Part shown: positions 1-9,906 of the stretch, one piece after another
Layout: each line of letters starts with the position of its first letter
Position numbering within the stretch: the first letter of the stretch is position 1
Assembly: GCA_026874595.1 (NCBI GenBank)
Contig: JAPPUL010000076.1
Location: forward strand, 808,001 to 872,000
From: Sipunculus nudus
Lineage: Eukaryota; Annelida; Sipuncula; Golfingiida; Sipunculidae
Reading direction: 5' to 3'
DNA length: 64,000 nucleotides
Made by a program: the position numbers and the translations under genes
The notes under the pieces: generated by a model
What the model was told of the DNA's origin: nothing
Seen by the model: only the letters and a program-made list of their open reading frames with translations
Databases searched by the model: none

Positions 1-1774
1 ATGCTTCGTAAAGGCCTTTTAACGTTAACAGACGGCAACCAGCATAAAGGTTTTGTTAAGGATATTAGTAAAGGGCGTATTCCCTTAAAAGATTTGAAGG
101 AATGGGCAGAAGGGGACTCTGAAGAATTACCAAAGCCTAAGGTCCTCAGGCTTCCCTTCAATCTCAATATTTCTTTTGCAGAAGGAGACTCTGAAGAATT
201 ACCAAAGCCTAAGGGGCAAGCTAATGAAATAGAGGATAGTTCAGCAGATAATTTAGACGAACTTAATGAGGATGAGGACCTTGGAGAGGTTAAGGATATT
301 GATGAAGCTATTAGAAGTAAAAAAAGCTTACCTGTTGTAAGGGCTAAAGACGCTCTTAAGAGTGCTGAGGTTCTTTGTGCTAGTAGTGATGAAGAGGCTG
401 TCGAGTATTATATAGCTTCTGGTGTTACTAAGATTTGGAAATATGCTTACCATAATGAGGCTGAGGCTATTGAAGAGGTTAATAATTTTAAAGTTAATGA
501 ATACTCTGCTAGGGTAAGGGAAAGGTTTTTAACTCAGTATAATGGTGCTAAGGCTCTTATTATACCTGAGGGTTATAGTTTTTCAAAGGACGGTAAATAC
601 TATGAACCTAATCTAATGCAGAGGCTTATAGCGTTTAGGGTATTAACGGAAAGGAGGGTGGGCAACTTTTCTGGGACAGGGGCTGGCAAGACTTTAGGGG
701 CTATATTAGCTGCAAGGGTTTGTGAGGCAAGGGTAACTATTATAATTTGTCCTAATACGGTTGTGGATATATGGAAGGATAATATTAAGTTAATATATCC
801 TGATTCATTAGTGTACACAAAAGAGATAGTTAGTGGTTTAGGGGGGAAGAATACTTACATCGTATTAAACTATGAGATGTTTCAACAGGCTGATTCAGAA
901 GATAAGGTTTTAGGCTTAATTAGGAATTCAGTTGACTTAATTGTATTAGATGAGGTTCATTATTCAAAGCAAAGGTATGAGAAGAAGAGTAGCAAAAGGC
1001 GAAAGCTTATTAATAGGTTATTATCTTTGTCTAGGCAGAGGAATCCTGATTTAAGGGTTCTTGGGTTGAGTGCGACACCGGTTATTAACAATTTATATGA
1101 GGGTAAGTCTCTTTTGGATATGATACTTGGTAATAAGGTTGATTTAGATACTAAAGAGACAATACCTAATGCGGTAGCTTTATTTGAGAAGTTTACTACT
1201 ATTGGGGTGAGGCAGGTTCCTGAGTATGAGATTGATCTTGATACAAAGTTTATAGCAGACTGTTATTTATACTAATTATGTTGGTAATGTTATTTTAGAC
1301 CTCCTTTATTGTGCTGTTAAAAGAGAGGGATACAGTGTTGGGCTTTATACAGGGGAATACAAAAGTGGACTAAAGCCATTTTTGGATAAACAGATAGACG
1401 TACTGATTGGTTCGGATGCGATTGCAACTGGTGTAGATGGTTTACAATTTGTATCGAACAGGTTAATTTTAAACACTTTACCTTGGACTAATGCTCAGTA
1501 TACACAACTTATAGGCAGGTTACATAGGCAGGGTCAAGTAAGGGAAAAGGTTAAGGTAGTTATACCCAAGACTTATGCTGATATTGGTGATGAGAGGTGG
1601 TCTTATTGTGATTCGAAGTGGAAGAGGATCATGTATAAGGCGACTATTGGTGATTGTGTTGTAGATGGTGTTATACCTCTTGGTGAGCTTAGGTCACCTG
1701 AGCAGGCGTTAAATGATGCTTTAGAGTGGTTTAAGAGGTTGGATGCTGAAAGGTTGGATAAGTTAGTTGTTTAA
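1..1774 (+). pseudogene. SNF2-type DEAD/DEAH helicase, frameshifted, possibly cut by left edge
   Basis: Two ORFs in different frames together make one superfamily-2 helicase. The first (to 1275) holds the Walker A motif GTGAGKT (about 675-693), motif II DEVH (about 949-960) and motif III LSATP (about 1066-1080). The second frame (from 1256, first start codon 1382) holds motif V (DAIATGVDG) and motif VI (QLIGRLHRQGQ). Removing one base near 1256-1260 restores a continuous reading ...FIATVIYTNYVGN..., so I infer a one-base insertion. Near the start, a 37-bp stretch at 106-142 recurs at 178-214 (AEGDSEELPKPK twice), separated by 35 bp that begin an inverted repeat (134-154). The ATG lies exactly at base 1, so the true N-terminus may be outside the window. 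Family is remodelling/restriction or phage-type helicase; exact role unknown. The frameshift could also be an assembly error. Confidence 0.8.
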
Positions 1775-1835
1775 TATACGGGTTATAGTTTAGTTTAAGG
1801 TGTTCAAGGGGGTTTAAAAAGGTTTTATATTAGTA

Positions 1836-1970
1836 TTAACCATTTTCTAAGACTCTTTTTCTAAAGAGGCTAGTAAAGAGTTTAATTTCACCTAGGCTTA
1901 CACCTAGTGTATTAGATATATCTTCTAGTGATTTACCTTCACCGATAAGTTTTGCAATTTTGTGTGTGGT
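1836..1970 (-). pseudogene. Helix-turn-helix protein remnant (C-terminal end)
   Basis: On the minus strand this stretch reads KIAKLIGEGKSLEDISNTLG followed by VSLGEIKLFTSLFRKRVLENG and a stop at 1836-1838. The pattern resembles a sigma-4/LuxR/resolvase-type helix-turn-helix (short helix, GxS turn, recognition helix). No start codon is visible because the remnant abuts, head to head, the methyltransferase fragment that starts at 1962. A more decayed copy lies at 2454-2545. Probably the tail of a small DNA-binding protein left after rearrangement. Confidence 0.45.
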
Positions 1971-2348
1971 GAAGCTATATTAGCCCAAAAACTCCCAAAT
2001 GAGGTATATAGTTTTGATCATATAGCGATAAATGAGTATGGTATTCCATCTGATAGTATGAGTGTATCTTTAGAAAGCGCTTCATTAGATATTGCAGTTT
2101 TTAGTCTTTCTCTTATGGGGAGTAATTTTAAAGATTATATAAAGGAAGCCTTTAGGACCCTTAAGTTGGATGGTTTCCTTTATATTGTTGAGGCGACTAG
2201 TCGATTTAAAAATATTGATTCTTTTTGTAAGAGTTTAGAGTTAATGGGTTTTGGTGTAGAAAGCCCTAAGCAGTTTGGGCAGTTTACTTTGATTAGGGCA
2301 ACAAAGAGAATACAGGATTTTAATGAGTTAGTATCCATAAGTTTTTAA
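1962..2348 (+). pseudogene. Rrp8-like SAM methyltransferase fragment
   Basis: The 128-residue product carries the post-motif-I part of a class I methyltransferase: CGEAILAQ (degenerate motif I), an acidic residue after strand beta2 (SFDHIA), then ASLDIAVFSLSLMG and the segment around DYIKEAFRTLK, which resembles Rrp8/Methyltransf_8 proteins. The expected residues before the SAM-binding glycines are missing and replaced by the oppositely oriented HTH remnant, so this is a 5'-truncated gene. SNF2-type helicases fused to such a domain exist, so this may once have been the C-terminal part of the helicase that ends 190 bp upstream. Inference; an independent gene is possible. Confidence 0.55.
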
Positions 2349-2453
2349 TAAGAATTATTATGTGGGTATTAGTTATTGATAATAGATATTTAATAAGTTG
2401 CTATAGTCATTTTAGATAAGTTATAAGAACAGTTAATATATTTGGTGGTGGTC

Positions 2454-2545
2454 ATTTTTCAAGAGTCTTTTTCTAAAGCTCTTAACAAAGAGCTTAATTT
2501 TGTATAGTGTTCTTTTTCCAAATTAGTTTAACAATTTTATGTGGT
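2454..2545 (-). pseudogene. Second, heavily decayed copy of the HTH remnant
   Basis: The plus-strand text here matches 1848-1970 at both ends (TCTTTTTCTAAAG, then AAAGAG.TTAATTT, and finally CAATTTT.TGTGGT) but the middle is shorter and riddled with stops on the minus strand. It lies in a 550-bp gene-free stretch (2349-2896) where I see no other coding signal. Confidence 0.35.
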
Positions 2546-2896
2546 ATCGTTATTTAGGAGTACTAAAGAGTTCTTCTAGATTTTATTATAGTTATTTTGT
2601 ATTATTTTACTTTGAATATTATCTTAGAGGAAAGGTTTGCTTTAAAATATTACACTATCCTAAGACAGTCTTTTAAGAAAATCATAAGTTTTATAACCTG
2701 AATAATAGAACTAAATAATACCCCTAATAAATAAGTCTTTATTAGTTTGCCTAAAAGGCTCATAATCTTTTATTTATTTATTTCGGATTATGTTTTATAT
2801 ATTTCATTTTTACTGCTATAGAAGAGACTTTGGAGTTGCTATTAAGATTACAAAAAGGTCTTTATTAGTTAGTTTACTTATTGGGGAGAATACTCT

Positions 2897-3791
2897 ATGG
2901 TAAAGGCTTACAATAGTAAAACAATAGTTCATGTTAAAGCGGGAGGTAGTGGTGATGGAAGTTCTTGGGCTAATGCTTTTAGTGATCTTCAAAAAGGGAT
3001 TGACAAGGCTTATGGAGTGGCAAAAAATACAATAAGATAGTTAGGGTACATGTAGCTAAAGGTACTTATAAGCCGAGTAGTCATCCTAATGTAGGTAAGG
3101 GTAACCGTGAAAAGCATTTTTCTTTACGTAATGGAGTTGAGGTTATTGGTGGGTATTCTGCTAATGGTGATGAAAACAATCCTGACCTTTATGAGACTAT
3201 TTTAAGTGGTGATATTGGCACAAAAGATGATAGTGTGTATCATATTTTTTATCATCCTGATGGTACTAGCTTAGATAATACCGCAAAGTTAACAGGGGTT
3301 ACAATTACTAAAGGTAATGCTAATGGTGATGAAGAGCATAATGTTGGAGGGGTGTGTATAATAGTTATAATTCTTCACCAGAGTTAAATGATTGTGAGTT
3401 TACTAATAACGAGGCTGAAGGAGAAGTAGGGGGCGGGATGTTTAATGATTCTTCTTCACCAGAGTTAAATGATTGTGAGTTTACTAATAACGAGGCTGAA
3501 GGAGAAGTAGGGGGCGGGATGTTTAATGATTCTTCTTCACCAGAGTTAAATGATTGTGAGTTTACTAATAACGAGGCTGAAGGAGAAGTAGGGGGCGGGA
3601 TATTTAATGATTCTTCTTCACCAAAGTTAACTGACTGTGAGTTTACCAACAACAAGGCTGTAAAAGGAGGTGGGGCGATATATAGTGATAAAGACAGTAA
3701 GCCTAACTTTGATGCTGATACTAAAAAGACATTTACTCTTAGTAATGATCCTTATGGTAAGAATAATGCTAACTTTAAAGAAGCTAGTTAG
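2897..3791 (+). pseudogene. Right-handed beta-helix repeat surface protein, two frame changes
   Basis: The ATG at 2897 opens a typical N-terminus of secreted beta-helix proteins (HVKAGGSGDGSSWANAFSDL), but it ends at a TAG after 47 codons. One extra A in the A6 run near 3025-3031 restores the next frame (KKYNKIVRVHVAKGTYKP, then VEVIGGYSANGDE). A second change, most simply an extra TG in GGGGTGTGTAT near 3350-3356, moves to the frame with the repeats and the end at 3791. The repeats (NDCEFTNNEAEGEVGGGMF) follow the Pmp/Chlam_PMP-like beta-helix coil pattern. No signal peptide is seen. Both changes sit in simple repeats, so phase variation or transcript slippage cannot be excluded, but decay is the simpler view since neighbours are also broken. 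Confidence 0.75.
3371..3690 (+). repeat. 81-bp tandem repeat within beta-helix gene
   Basis: Three 81-bp units (3371-3451, 3452-3532, 3533-3613) are identical except for one G-to-A change (Met to Ile) in the third, followed by a diverged fourth unit. Each encodes 27 residues with SPELNDCEFTNNEA and GGG.FND, one or more beta-helix turns. Near identity means recent duplication. Confidence 0.95.
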
Positions 3792-3803
3792 TAATATTGC
3801 CTT

Positions 3804-3929
3804 AAAGTAATAGCCATTCTTTTATAGAGATAAGTATAGTTAGTTTATTAACTATTTACTAGGCTTTTAAATTATAAGTTATCGAAAAATACTTACCTAA
3901 TTACTCAAGTTTTTATTAACTTAAGCTAA
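3804..3929 (+). repeat. Interspersed intergenic repeat family 1, copy A
   Basis: About 125 bp that match 11645-11783 over their whole length in the same orientation, with shared blocks such as CATTCTTTTATAG, TTATTAACTATTTA, ATAGGCTTTT-like and TTAACTTAAGCTAA. It lies between the broken beta-helix gene and the broken membrane protein. No ORF, no terminal inverted repeats seen. Confidence 0.75.
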
Positions 3930-3964
3930 CTTTAATTAAGTAATCTAATGGATAGGAGGATAAT

Positions 3965-4570
3965 ATGGCTCAACTAACAGTTGGTGGGATAATTAGTAAT
4001 TCAATTAAGTTGTTTTTAGAAAATGCTTTATCACTTATTGGATCAATTGTTTTATGGCTAATAACCATATGGATACCTTATATTAATCTTTGAACAACTA
4101 TAGCAGTGATAGGGCATTTACCGATTGCATTAAGTAATGGTAAGGTAATAGCTCCTCTTGAAATATTTAGTTCTAAATACAGAAAAAAGATAGCGGATGT
4201 ATTATTATTAGGCGGGCTATTTATAATGGGAACTATGTATGGGCTTATGTTTTTTCTCATTCCTGCTTATGTAGCCATCATAGCTTGGGTATTATCTTAT
4301 CCGCTTTTGCTAGATAAGGATATAAACCCTATTGAAGCTATGAGACTTAGCAATAAGCTTACCTTTGGTAAAAAGTGGACTATATTTTTAGGCGGCTTTG
4401 GATTATTTTTATTAGTTTCTATTCCAACTATTATACTATACGCTATTTTTGATTATATATCTCCTATTTTGTCTGCATTATTTATGTTCATTGGATATAT
4501 AATTCTATTCTCTATAAGCGTTACAACAATAGGATATATTTATGGTGAACTTACTAAAGAGAATAATTAA
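3965..4570 (+). pseudogene. Polytopic membrane protein interrupted by TGA
   Basis: From ATG 3965 (GGATAGGAGG just upstream as ribosome site) the frame reads MAQLTVGGIISNSIKLFLEN, a hydrophobic helix, then WIPYINL and TGA at 4091-4093, after which the same frame continues without a break to 4570. The continuation has four to five membrane segments. Related bacterial membrane proteins (glycerophosphodiester phosphodiesterase membrane-domain-like) usually have Gly at the stop position, so GGA to TGA is likely. TGA is a true stop elsewhere here (dxr and jag end with it), so recoding is not supported. Function unknown. Confidence 0.75.
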
Positions 4571-4895
4571 GCTATAAATGATAAAACTTAAGTTTATAAA
4601 ACTTAAATAGTAAATAAGAATATTCTTTATTTATTATTTAATGGCTAGTATAAGTCAACATTCTATGATTTTGTTGTTTAATGAGAAGGGGTGCCTGGTT
4701 TGTTTATTATTAGAGAGGGGGACTTATGGTAGTTGCTATTATATATAGATCTGATTCATCCATTTCCTAAGCCATCTTTATGTTTATATTAAAAATAAAA
4801 ACACTCCCTTTAGCTAAATCTTATTAAAGTTAAATCTTATTAAAAGAGGATAGAAGGTAATTTAGTATTTTTGTAAAATATTGTGGATAACTATT
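4571..4895. other. Gene-free spacer before nap cluster with 16-bp tandem duplication
   Basis: No convincing gene in about 325 bp. A 16-bp unit (TAAATCTTATTAAAGT) occurs twice in tandem at 4815-4846 just upstream of napF. I could not find a good FNR-type palindrome or a clear promoter; a 35-codon ORF at about 4641 has nothing to support it. Confidence 0.5.
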
Positions 4896-5399
4896 ATGGA
4901 TAAAATGGATAGGAGGGAATTTTTTAGGTTTCTCTTTTTACAAAAGAAGCAAACTATTGATGTAAAGCGTATTAGGCCTCCTTATAACAATGATGATGTG
5001 CTTTTCCAACGTTATTGCAAGGAGTGTGGTGGTAAATGTGTAGGAGTCTGTGAAGAGGAGATTATCCGGATAGACAAGGAAGATAACACACCATATTTAG
5101 ATTTTAAAGAGAATGGTTGTACTTTTTGTCAAAAGTGTGCTGAGGCCTGTGATTTTGGAGTATTAGATACTAGTATTTATGAAGGTATAAATAAGGTTAA
5201 TGCGCTGCCTGCTATAGGCGAGTCTGAGTGTTTGGCTTGGAATAAAGTTATTTGTAGTAGTTGTAGGGAGATTTGTCCTGAGAAGGCAATAAAGTTTTTG
5301 GTTTTATGGAACCCTAAGGTGCAAGCAGACAAATGTACGGGTTGCGGGTTATGTATTTCAGTTTGCCCTAAAGAAGCTATTAAGATTAGTGCTTTATAA
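4896..5399 (+). CDS. napF: NapF-like polyferredoxin
   Basis: A cytoplasmic iron-sulphur protein associated with periplasmic nitrate reductase, thought to help NapA maturation. The product has the typical NapF opening DRREFFRF and four cysteine groups: YCKECGGKCVGVC, CTFCQKCAEAC, CLAWNKVICSSCREIC and CTGCGLCISVC, enough for up to four 4Fe-4S clusters although the first and third are irregular. No signal peptide. The open frame extends to a TTG at 4881, but the ATG at 4896 or 4905 is more natural; I chose 4896. It precedes napA by 306 bp, an unusually long gap for the operon, in which I see only an 18-codon ORF. Confidence 0.85.
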   Translation: MDKMDRREFFRFLFLQKKQTIDVKRIRPPYNNDDVLFQRYCKECGGKCVGVCEEEIIRIDKEDNTPYLDFKENGCTFCQKCAEACDFGVLDTSIYEGINKVNALPAIGESECLAWNKVICSSCREICPEKAIKFLVLWNPKVQADKCTGCGLCISVCPKEAIKISAL

Positions 5400-5705
5400 A
5401 AAAGGCTATTCTACTATTTTCTTTAATTATGGGTTGTATTAAGGACTCTAATAAGAAGGGTAGTTGTACTATTCTTACAATTTAGGTAATATTTACTTTT
5501 TTAATATTTACTTTTTGCTTGTACTATAAAGAAGACTAGAGATTATAAGCAAACTATTAATGATTATTAATGATTATAGAAGTATTTTTCAAGATAGTTG
5601 TTTTATATTTTTTTTAGGTATAGAAGTTTGTTTTTAGTTATTCTTAAGGAAGATAGGTTTTGGATATTTAGCTAGTATAAAATAATATTTCTAAGGAGAC
5701 TGTTA
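5400..5705. other. Spacer between napF and napA
   Basis: 306 bp without a supported gene. It is AT-rich and stop-rich in all frames. A napC, napG/H or napL gene, one of which often stands here, is not present, and I recognise no remnant. An AAGGAG ribosome site precedes napA at about 5692-5697. Confidence 0.5.
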
Positions 5706-8489
5706 ATGTCACTATCTAGAAGAGAATTTCTTAAGAAGACAGCAGCGGTATCGGCGGCTACAGCTATAGGTATTAATGTACCTGAGGCAGATAGGCTTGC
5801 GGCAGATGCTGCTGAAGCTGGTTGGCGCTGGGATAAGAGTGTGTGCAGGTTTTGTGGTACTGGGTGTGGTATTATGCTTGCGACTAAGGACGATAAGATA
5901 GTTGCATCAAAGGGTGATCCGGCATGTCCAGTTAACAAGGGTTTAAACTGCATTAAGGGGTACTTTAACTCGAAGATTATGTATGGTAGTGATAGGTTAA
6001 CGAAGCCCCTTTTACGAAAGACAAATGGCAAGTTTGATAAGCATGGTAAGTTTGAGGAGATTGGTTGGGACGAAGCGTTTAATGTTATGGCCCAGAAGTT
6101 TAAAGAGACTTATGGAAAGAATGGTCCACGTAGTGTTGCGGTTTTTGGTTCTGGTCAATATACTATACAAGAAGGTTATGCTATAGCTAAGCTTATGAAG
6201 GCAGGATTTAGGAGTAATAATATTGATCCTAATGCAAGACATTGCATGGCTAGTGCTGTAGTTGGTTTTATACAGACTTTTGGTATAGACGAGCCTTCTG
6301 GATGTTATGATGATATAGAGCTTACTGATACAGTTGTTACATGGGGTGCAAATATGGCAGAGATGCATCCTATTTTGTGGTCTCGAGTAACAGATAGAAA
6401 GCTTAGTGCTCCTGATAGAGTTCAGTTGGTTAACTTATCTACGTATACAAATCGTTGTTCTGATATTGCAGATACAGATATTATATTTAAACCTAGCACA
6501 GATCTAGCTATTTGGAACTATATAGCAAGAGAGGTTATTAAGAGCAAGGCGGTTGATGAGAAGTTTGTTAAGGATCACTGTATTTTTACTACAGGATTTG
6601 TGGATATTGGTTATGGTATGCGTGAGGATACCGCACATAAAAAATATAAAGAGTCTGAGTTAGACACAGCTAAAAAGCAGAATGGGAAGCGTCTTTCTGC
6701 TGATGAGGGTGTATCATTAGCTTATTTAGGGCATAAGGCTGGTGATATGCTTGAAATGAAGCATAGTAAGGGTAAAGGACCTTTTGTGCACTGGAAGATA
6801 ACTCGTGAGGACTTTGAAAAGGCGTTAGAACCGTATACTTTAGACTATGTTGCTAAGTTATCTAAGGGTAATCCTGACGAGACTCTTGCTGATTATAAAA
6901 AGAAATTAGAGCTTCTTGCAAAGTTATATATTGAGAAGAATAGGAAGGTGGTTAGTTTCTGGACTATGGGCATGAATCAACACTCTAGGGGTTCATGGGT
7001 TAATGAGCAGGCGTATATGGTTCATTTATTATTAGGTAAGCAAGCTAAGCCGGGTAATGGTGCATTTAGTTTAACTGGGCAGCCGTCAGCCTGTGGTACT
7101 GCCAGAGAGGTTGGTACTTTTGCACATAGGCTACCAGCTGATATGGTAGTAGATAATCCTAAACATAGAGAGATATCAGAAAAGATATGGATGCTTCCTA
7201 AGGATACGTTAAATGGTAAAGTTGGTTCACATTATACAAAGATTATGAGGGACATAGAAGATGGTAAGATTAAGTGGGCCTGGGTTAATGTATGTAACCC
7301 GTGGCAGAATACAGCTAATGCTAATCATTGGATAAAGGCAGCCCGAGAGATGGACAACTTTATAGTTGTGTCAGATTCTTATGCTGGAATATCTGCTAAG
7401 GTAGCTGATTTAATATTGCCATCGGCTATGATATATGAGAAATGGGGAGCTTATGGTAATTCAGAAAGGCGTACACAGCATTGGAAGCAACAGGTTACTC
7501 CGGTTGGAGAGGCGATGCCTGATGTGTGGCAATATCTAGAGTTTTCTAAGCGTTTTAAGTTAAAAGAGTGTTGGAAGGGTTGGGATGTTGGAGGGATTAA
7601 GTTAAAGGATGTATTATCTGAGGCTAAGGCTAAGGGTTATAATCCTGATATGAGTTTATACGATGTACTTTTTGCAACTAAAGACATGAAAAAGTTTAGT
7701 TGGGCTAATGATCCTGTAGGGAAGGGTTTTATGAATACAGAGGCGGCAGGTGATGGTAGGGAGATAAGTGGTTATGGTAAGTTTGGTGGTTATGGTTTTT
7801 TTGTTCATAAAGCTTTATGGGAAGAGTATAGAAAGTTTGGAACTAATAAACACCATGACTTAGCTGACTTTGATACTTATCATGCTGTAAGAGGGTTGAG
7901 ATGGCCTGTAATAAACAAGCGTGAAACTAGGTGGCGTTTTAATGCTATGTATGACCCTTATGTTAGGAGTGAGGTAAAGGGCAAGGATTTTGCTTTTTAT
8001 GGTACTGCACTTAAGAAGGTTTTTGAGGGTGACTTAAAGGGTCCTGACAAGCAAAAGCCTAAGTATGATTTAAAGAACAAAGCTAAGATATTTTTCAGAC
8101 CGTATATGGAGCCACCAGAGGTGCCTAGTAAGGAATATCCTTTTTGGCTTAATACTGGTAGGGTTCTTGAGCATTGGCATAGTGGGACGATGACTATGAG
8201 GGTGCCAGAGCTTTATAGGGCTGTTCCTGAGGCTCTTATTTATATGAATCCTGTTGATGCTAAGAAAGTTAATGTAAAGCAGGGGGATGCTGTGTGGGTA
8301 GAGAGTAGACGCGGTAAGGTTAAGGCGAGGGTCGATGCCAGAGGCAGGAATCGGCCGCCAAAAGGATTAGTATTTGTGCCATGGTTTGATGAGAAGGTTT
8401 TTATTAATAAGGTTACTTTGGATCACACTTGTCCATTATCTAAGCAGACAGATTTTAAAAAGTGCGCTGTGAAGATATATAAAGCATAA
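5706..8489 (+). CDS. napA: Periplasmic nitrate reductase catalytic subunit NapA
   Basis: Reduces nitrate to nitrite in the periplasm with Mo-bis-MGD and one 4Fe-4S cluster. The 927-residue length fits the NapA family, including its epsilonproteobacterial type. The N-terminus is a Tat signal (SRREFLKK followed by an Ala-rich core, residues 4-35). The cluster ligands are Cys47, Cys50, Cys54 and Cys82 in the CX2CX3CX27C spacing; the Mo ligand is Cys180 in ARHCMAS. The C-terminal molydopterin-dinucleotide domain includes [16 protein letters not shown]. Ribosome site AAGGAG precedes ATG 5706. The gene is intact, in contrast to several genes upstream. No Tat translocase or Mo-cofactor genes are in the window. 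Confidence 0.95.
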   Translation: MSLSRREFLKKTAAVSAATAIGINVPEADRLAADAAEAGWRWDKSVCRFCGTGCGIMLATKDDKIVASKGDPACPVNKGLNCIKGYFNSKIMYGSDRLTKPLLRKTNGKFDKHGKFEEIGWDEAFNVMAQKFKETYGKNGPRSVAVFGSGQYTIQEGYAIAKLMKAGFRSNNIDPNARHCMASAVVGFIQTFGIDEPSGCYDDIELTDTVVTWGANMAEMHPILWSRVTDRKLSAPDRVQLVNLSTYTNRCSDIADTDIIFKPSTDLAIWNYIAREVIKSKAVDEKFVKDHCIFTTGFVDIGYGMREDTAHKKYKESELDTAKKQNGKRLSADEGVSLAYLGHKAGDMLEMKHSKGKGPFVHWKITREDFEKALEPYTLDYVAKLSKGNPDETLADYKKKLELLAKLYIEKNRKVVSFWTMGMNQHSRGSWVNEQAYMVHLLLGKQAKPGNGAFSLTGQPSACGTAREVGTFAHRLPADMVVDNPKHREISEKIWMLPKDTLNGKVGSHYTKIMRDIEDGKIKWAWVNVCNPWQNTANANHWIKAAREMDNFIVVSDSYAGISAKVADLILPSAMIYEKWGAYGNSERRTQHWKQQVTPVGEAMPDVWQYLEFSKRFKLKECWKGWDVGGIKLKDVLSEAKAKGYNPDMSLYDVLFATKDMKKFSWANDPVGKGFMNTEAAGDGREISGYGKFGGYGFFVHKALWEEYRKFGTNKHHDLADFDTYHAVRGLRWPVINKRETRWRFNAMYDPYVRSEVKGKDFAFYGTALKKVFEGDLKGPDKQKPKYDLKNKAKIFFRPYMEPPEVPSKEYPFWLNTGRVLEHWHSGTMTMRVPELYRAVPEALIYMNPVDAKKVNVKQGDAVWVESRRGKVKARVDARGRNRPPKGLVFVPWFDEKVFINKVTLDHTCPLSKQTDFKKCAVKIYKA

Positions 8490-8572
8490 GTTATTTTATG
8501 ATTATTTGTGAAAATGAAATATGTAGTGATAATGCTCTATTTTAAATTAAATTCATATATGGAGAAAGTGAT

Positions 8573-9217
8573 ATGATTAATAGCAAAAGGGTACTTTTGA
8601 TGGTTTTAATAGTTGGCCTTACCTTAGCGGCTATTTATTGTAAAAAGTCAACTGATGCGTCTGATGTAAATAGTGTAAATGATGTATCTGATGTATCTGA
8701 TGTAAAGGATAGTAAAGTTAAAAGGACTACAGATAGTGAACTTGGGATAAGTACTATACGGTCTGAGAGTTTATTTGACGAGACGCTTACTACTCCTGGT
8801 GTTAATTATATTGGTAAAGCACCTGGTGCAGGTAATAAGAAGTTTGGAAGGGCATTTGAGAACGCGCCACCTATGATACCACATAGTGTAAACGGGCTTT
8901 TACCTATAAAAAAGGGTGGCAATACTTGTCTAAATTGCCATATGCCTTCTGAGCAAGATCTTAAGGTAGCCAAGCTTCCAACAGCTACGCTAATATCTAC
9001 TACTCATATTTCTGAGTTAGATGCAAGAAGCCTAAAGGGGAAGTTAAATAAGGCCTTTTTCAATTGTTCACAATGCCATGCACCTCAAGCTGATTTAGCT
9101 GAGGCTAAGAGTAATAAATTTGCACCTTTGTTTAGATCTGAGATGTCTAAGTCTAAATCTACATTAAAAATAAAAACTGTCCCTTTTGCAAAGTCTTCTA
9201 GGAAGAATGTAAGATAG
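8573..9217 (+). CDS. napB: Dihaem cytochrome c NapB
   Basis: Electron-transfer partner of NapA in the periplasm. Two haem c sites are visible: CLNCH at residues 119-123 and CSQCH at 165-169. The segment APPMIPHSV before the first haem is typical of NapB. The N-terminus has a hydrophobic signal (VLLMVLIVGLTLAA) ending in IYC, which could be a loose spirochaete lipobox or a plain signal peptide; Tyr at -1 makes lipidation uncertain. A low-complexity linker with repeated DVSDV/NDVSD units follows. About 45 residues extend past the second haem. GGAGAAAG stands before ATG 8573. 83 bp downstream of napA, same operon. Confidence 0.9.
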   Translation: MINSKRVLLMVLIVGLTLAAIYCKKSTDASDVNSVNDVSDVSDVKDSKVKRTTDSELGISTIRSESLFDETLTTPGVNYIGKAPGAGNKKFGRAFENAPPMIPHSVNGLLPIKKGGNTCLNCHMPSEQDLKVAKLPTATLISTTHISELDARSLKGKLNKAFFNCSQCHAPQADLAEAKSNKFAPLFRSEMSKSKSTLKIKTVPFAKSSRKNVR

Positions 9218-9307
9218 TTTATGGGATTTTTAAGTATTATGGATATAATGTGGTAAAGGCTTTTCCATTATTATTATTGTGGGCAATGTAGCGCTAAATT
9301 TGTATGA

Positions 9308-9523
9308 GGGGGAGAAGTTATCTGGACAGATAAAGAGGATAATACCTTTGGTAGTGTTTTAGAATTTGTTTATTATGGTCTTATTTATATAGCTAGGTCT
9401 TTTAGGTATGTAGAGGTATATAGTATTAACTCTAAAAGATTTATTAAGCCTGTAAAGTTAACTATATTTAAGGAGTTAAGGAGTATTTCAAAGGTATTTT
9501 TTATTGACTTACTTGTCTATTAG
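9308..9523 (+). other. Open stretch between napB and napD without a start codon
   Basis: The 332-bp gap between napB and napD contains 71 sense codons (ending TAG 9521-9523) reading GEVIWTDKEDNTFGSVLEF and so on, preceded in frame by TGA and lacking ATG, GTG or TTG near its beginning. IWTDKEDNT recalls IRIDKEDNT in the NapF here, so a decayed extra nap gene (napF/napL type) is possible. Weak; may be chance. Confidence 0.25.
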
Positions 9524-9549
9524 AGGGCTGGTGATAGTAAAATTATATT

Positions 9550-9906
9550 ATGGGGGTTAAAAGGATAAATATATCTAGTGTTGTTGTAAGGACAAGGATA
9601 GAGGATAAAGATAAGCTTATTGATATATTGAATGCCAGTGATATTTGTGAGGTTCATTATCATGATGACATAGGTCAGATTATAGTTATTATAGAGGGTA
9701 AGGATGTATCGGAAGAGGTAGCAAAGTTACAAAAGCTTGAAAAGATGGACTATGTTATGTCAGCCAATTTATTTTATACATATACTGAGGATGAGTTAGC
9801 TAACATTATGGAGGAGTTTAAGAAGGCTGAGGATTCTGCAGTAGGTTTATTAAATAGCGATTTACCTGCTGAGTTTATAAAGTATTCAGGTAAGCCTAAT
9901 TTATAG
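9550..9906 (+). CDS. napD: NapD chaperone for NapA
   Basis: Small cytoplasmic chaperone that binds the Tat signal of NapA and delays its export until the cofactor is inserted. The 118-residue product shows the NapD ferredoxin-like fold pattern: NISSVVVRTR (beta1), CEVHYHDDIGQIIVIIEG (beta2-beta3), and the ending strand VMSANLFYTYTEDE. About 30 residues longer at the C-terminus than many NapD proteins. It closes the nap cluster; the order F-A-B-D lacks napC and napGH, so the route from menaquinol must be encoded elsewhere. Confidence 0.9.
   Translation: MGVKRINISSVVVRTRIEDKDKLIDILNASDICEVHYHDDIGQIIVIIEGKDVSEEVAKLQKLEKMDYVMSANLFYTYTEDELANIMEEFKKAEDSAVGLLNSDLPAEFIKYSGKPNL

Noticed and set aside
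3371-3690. CRISPR array or satellite
   Set aside because: The 81-bp units stay in frame and encode beta-helix turns.
4641-4748. 35-residue ORF before napF
   Set aside because: No ribosome site, no family resemblance, AT-rich chance length.
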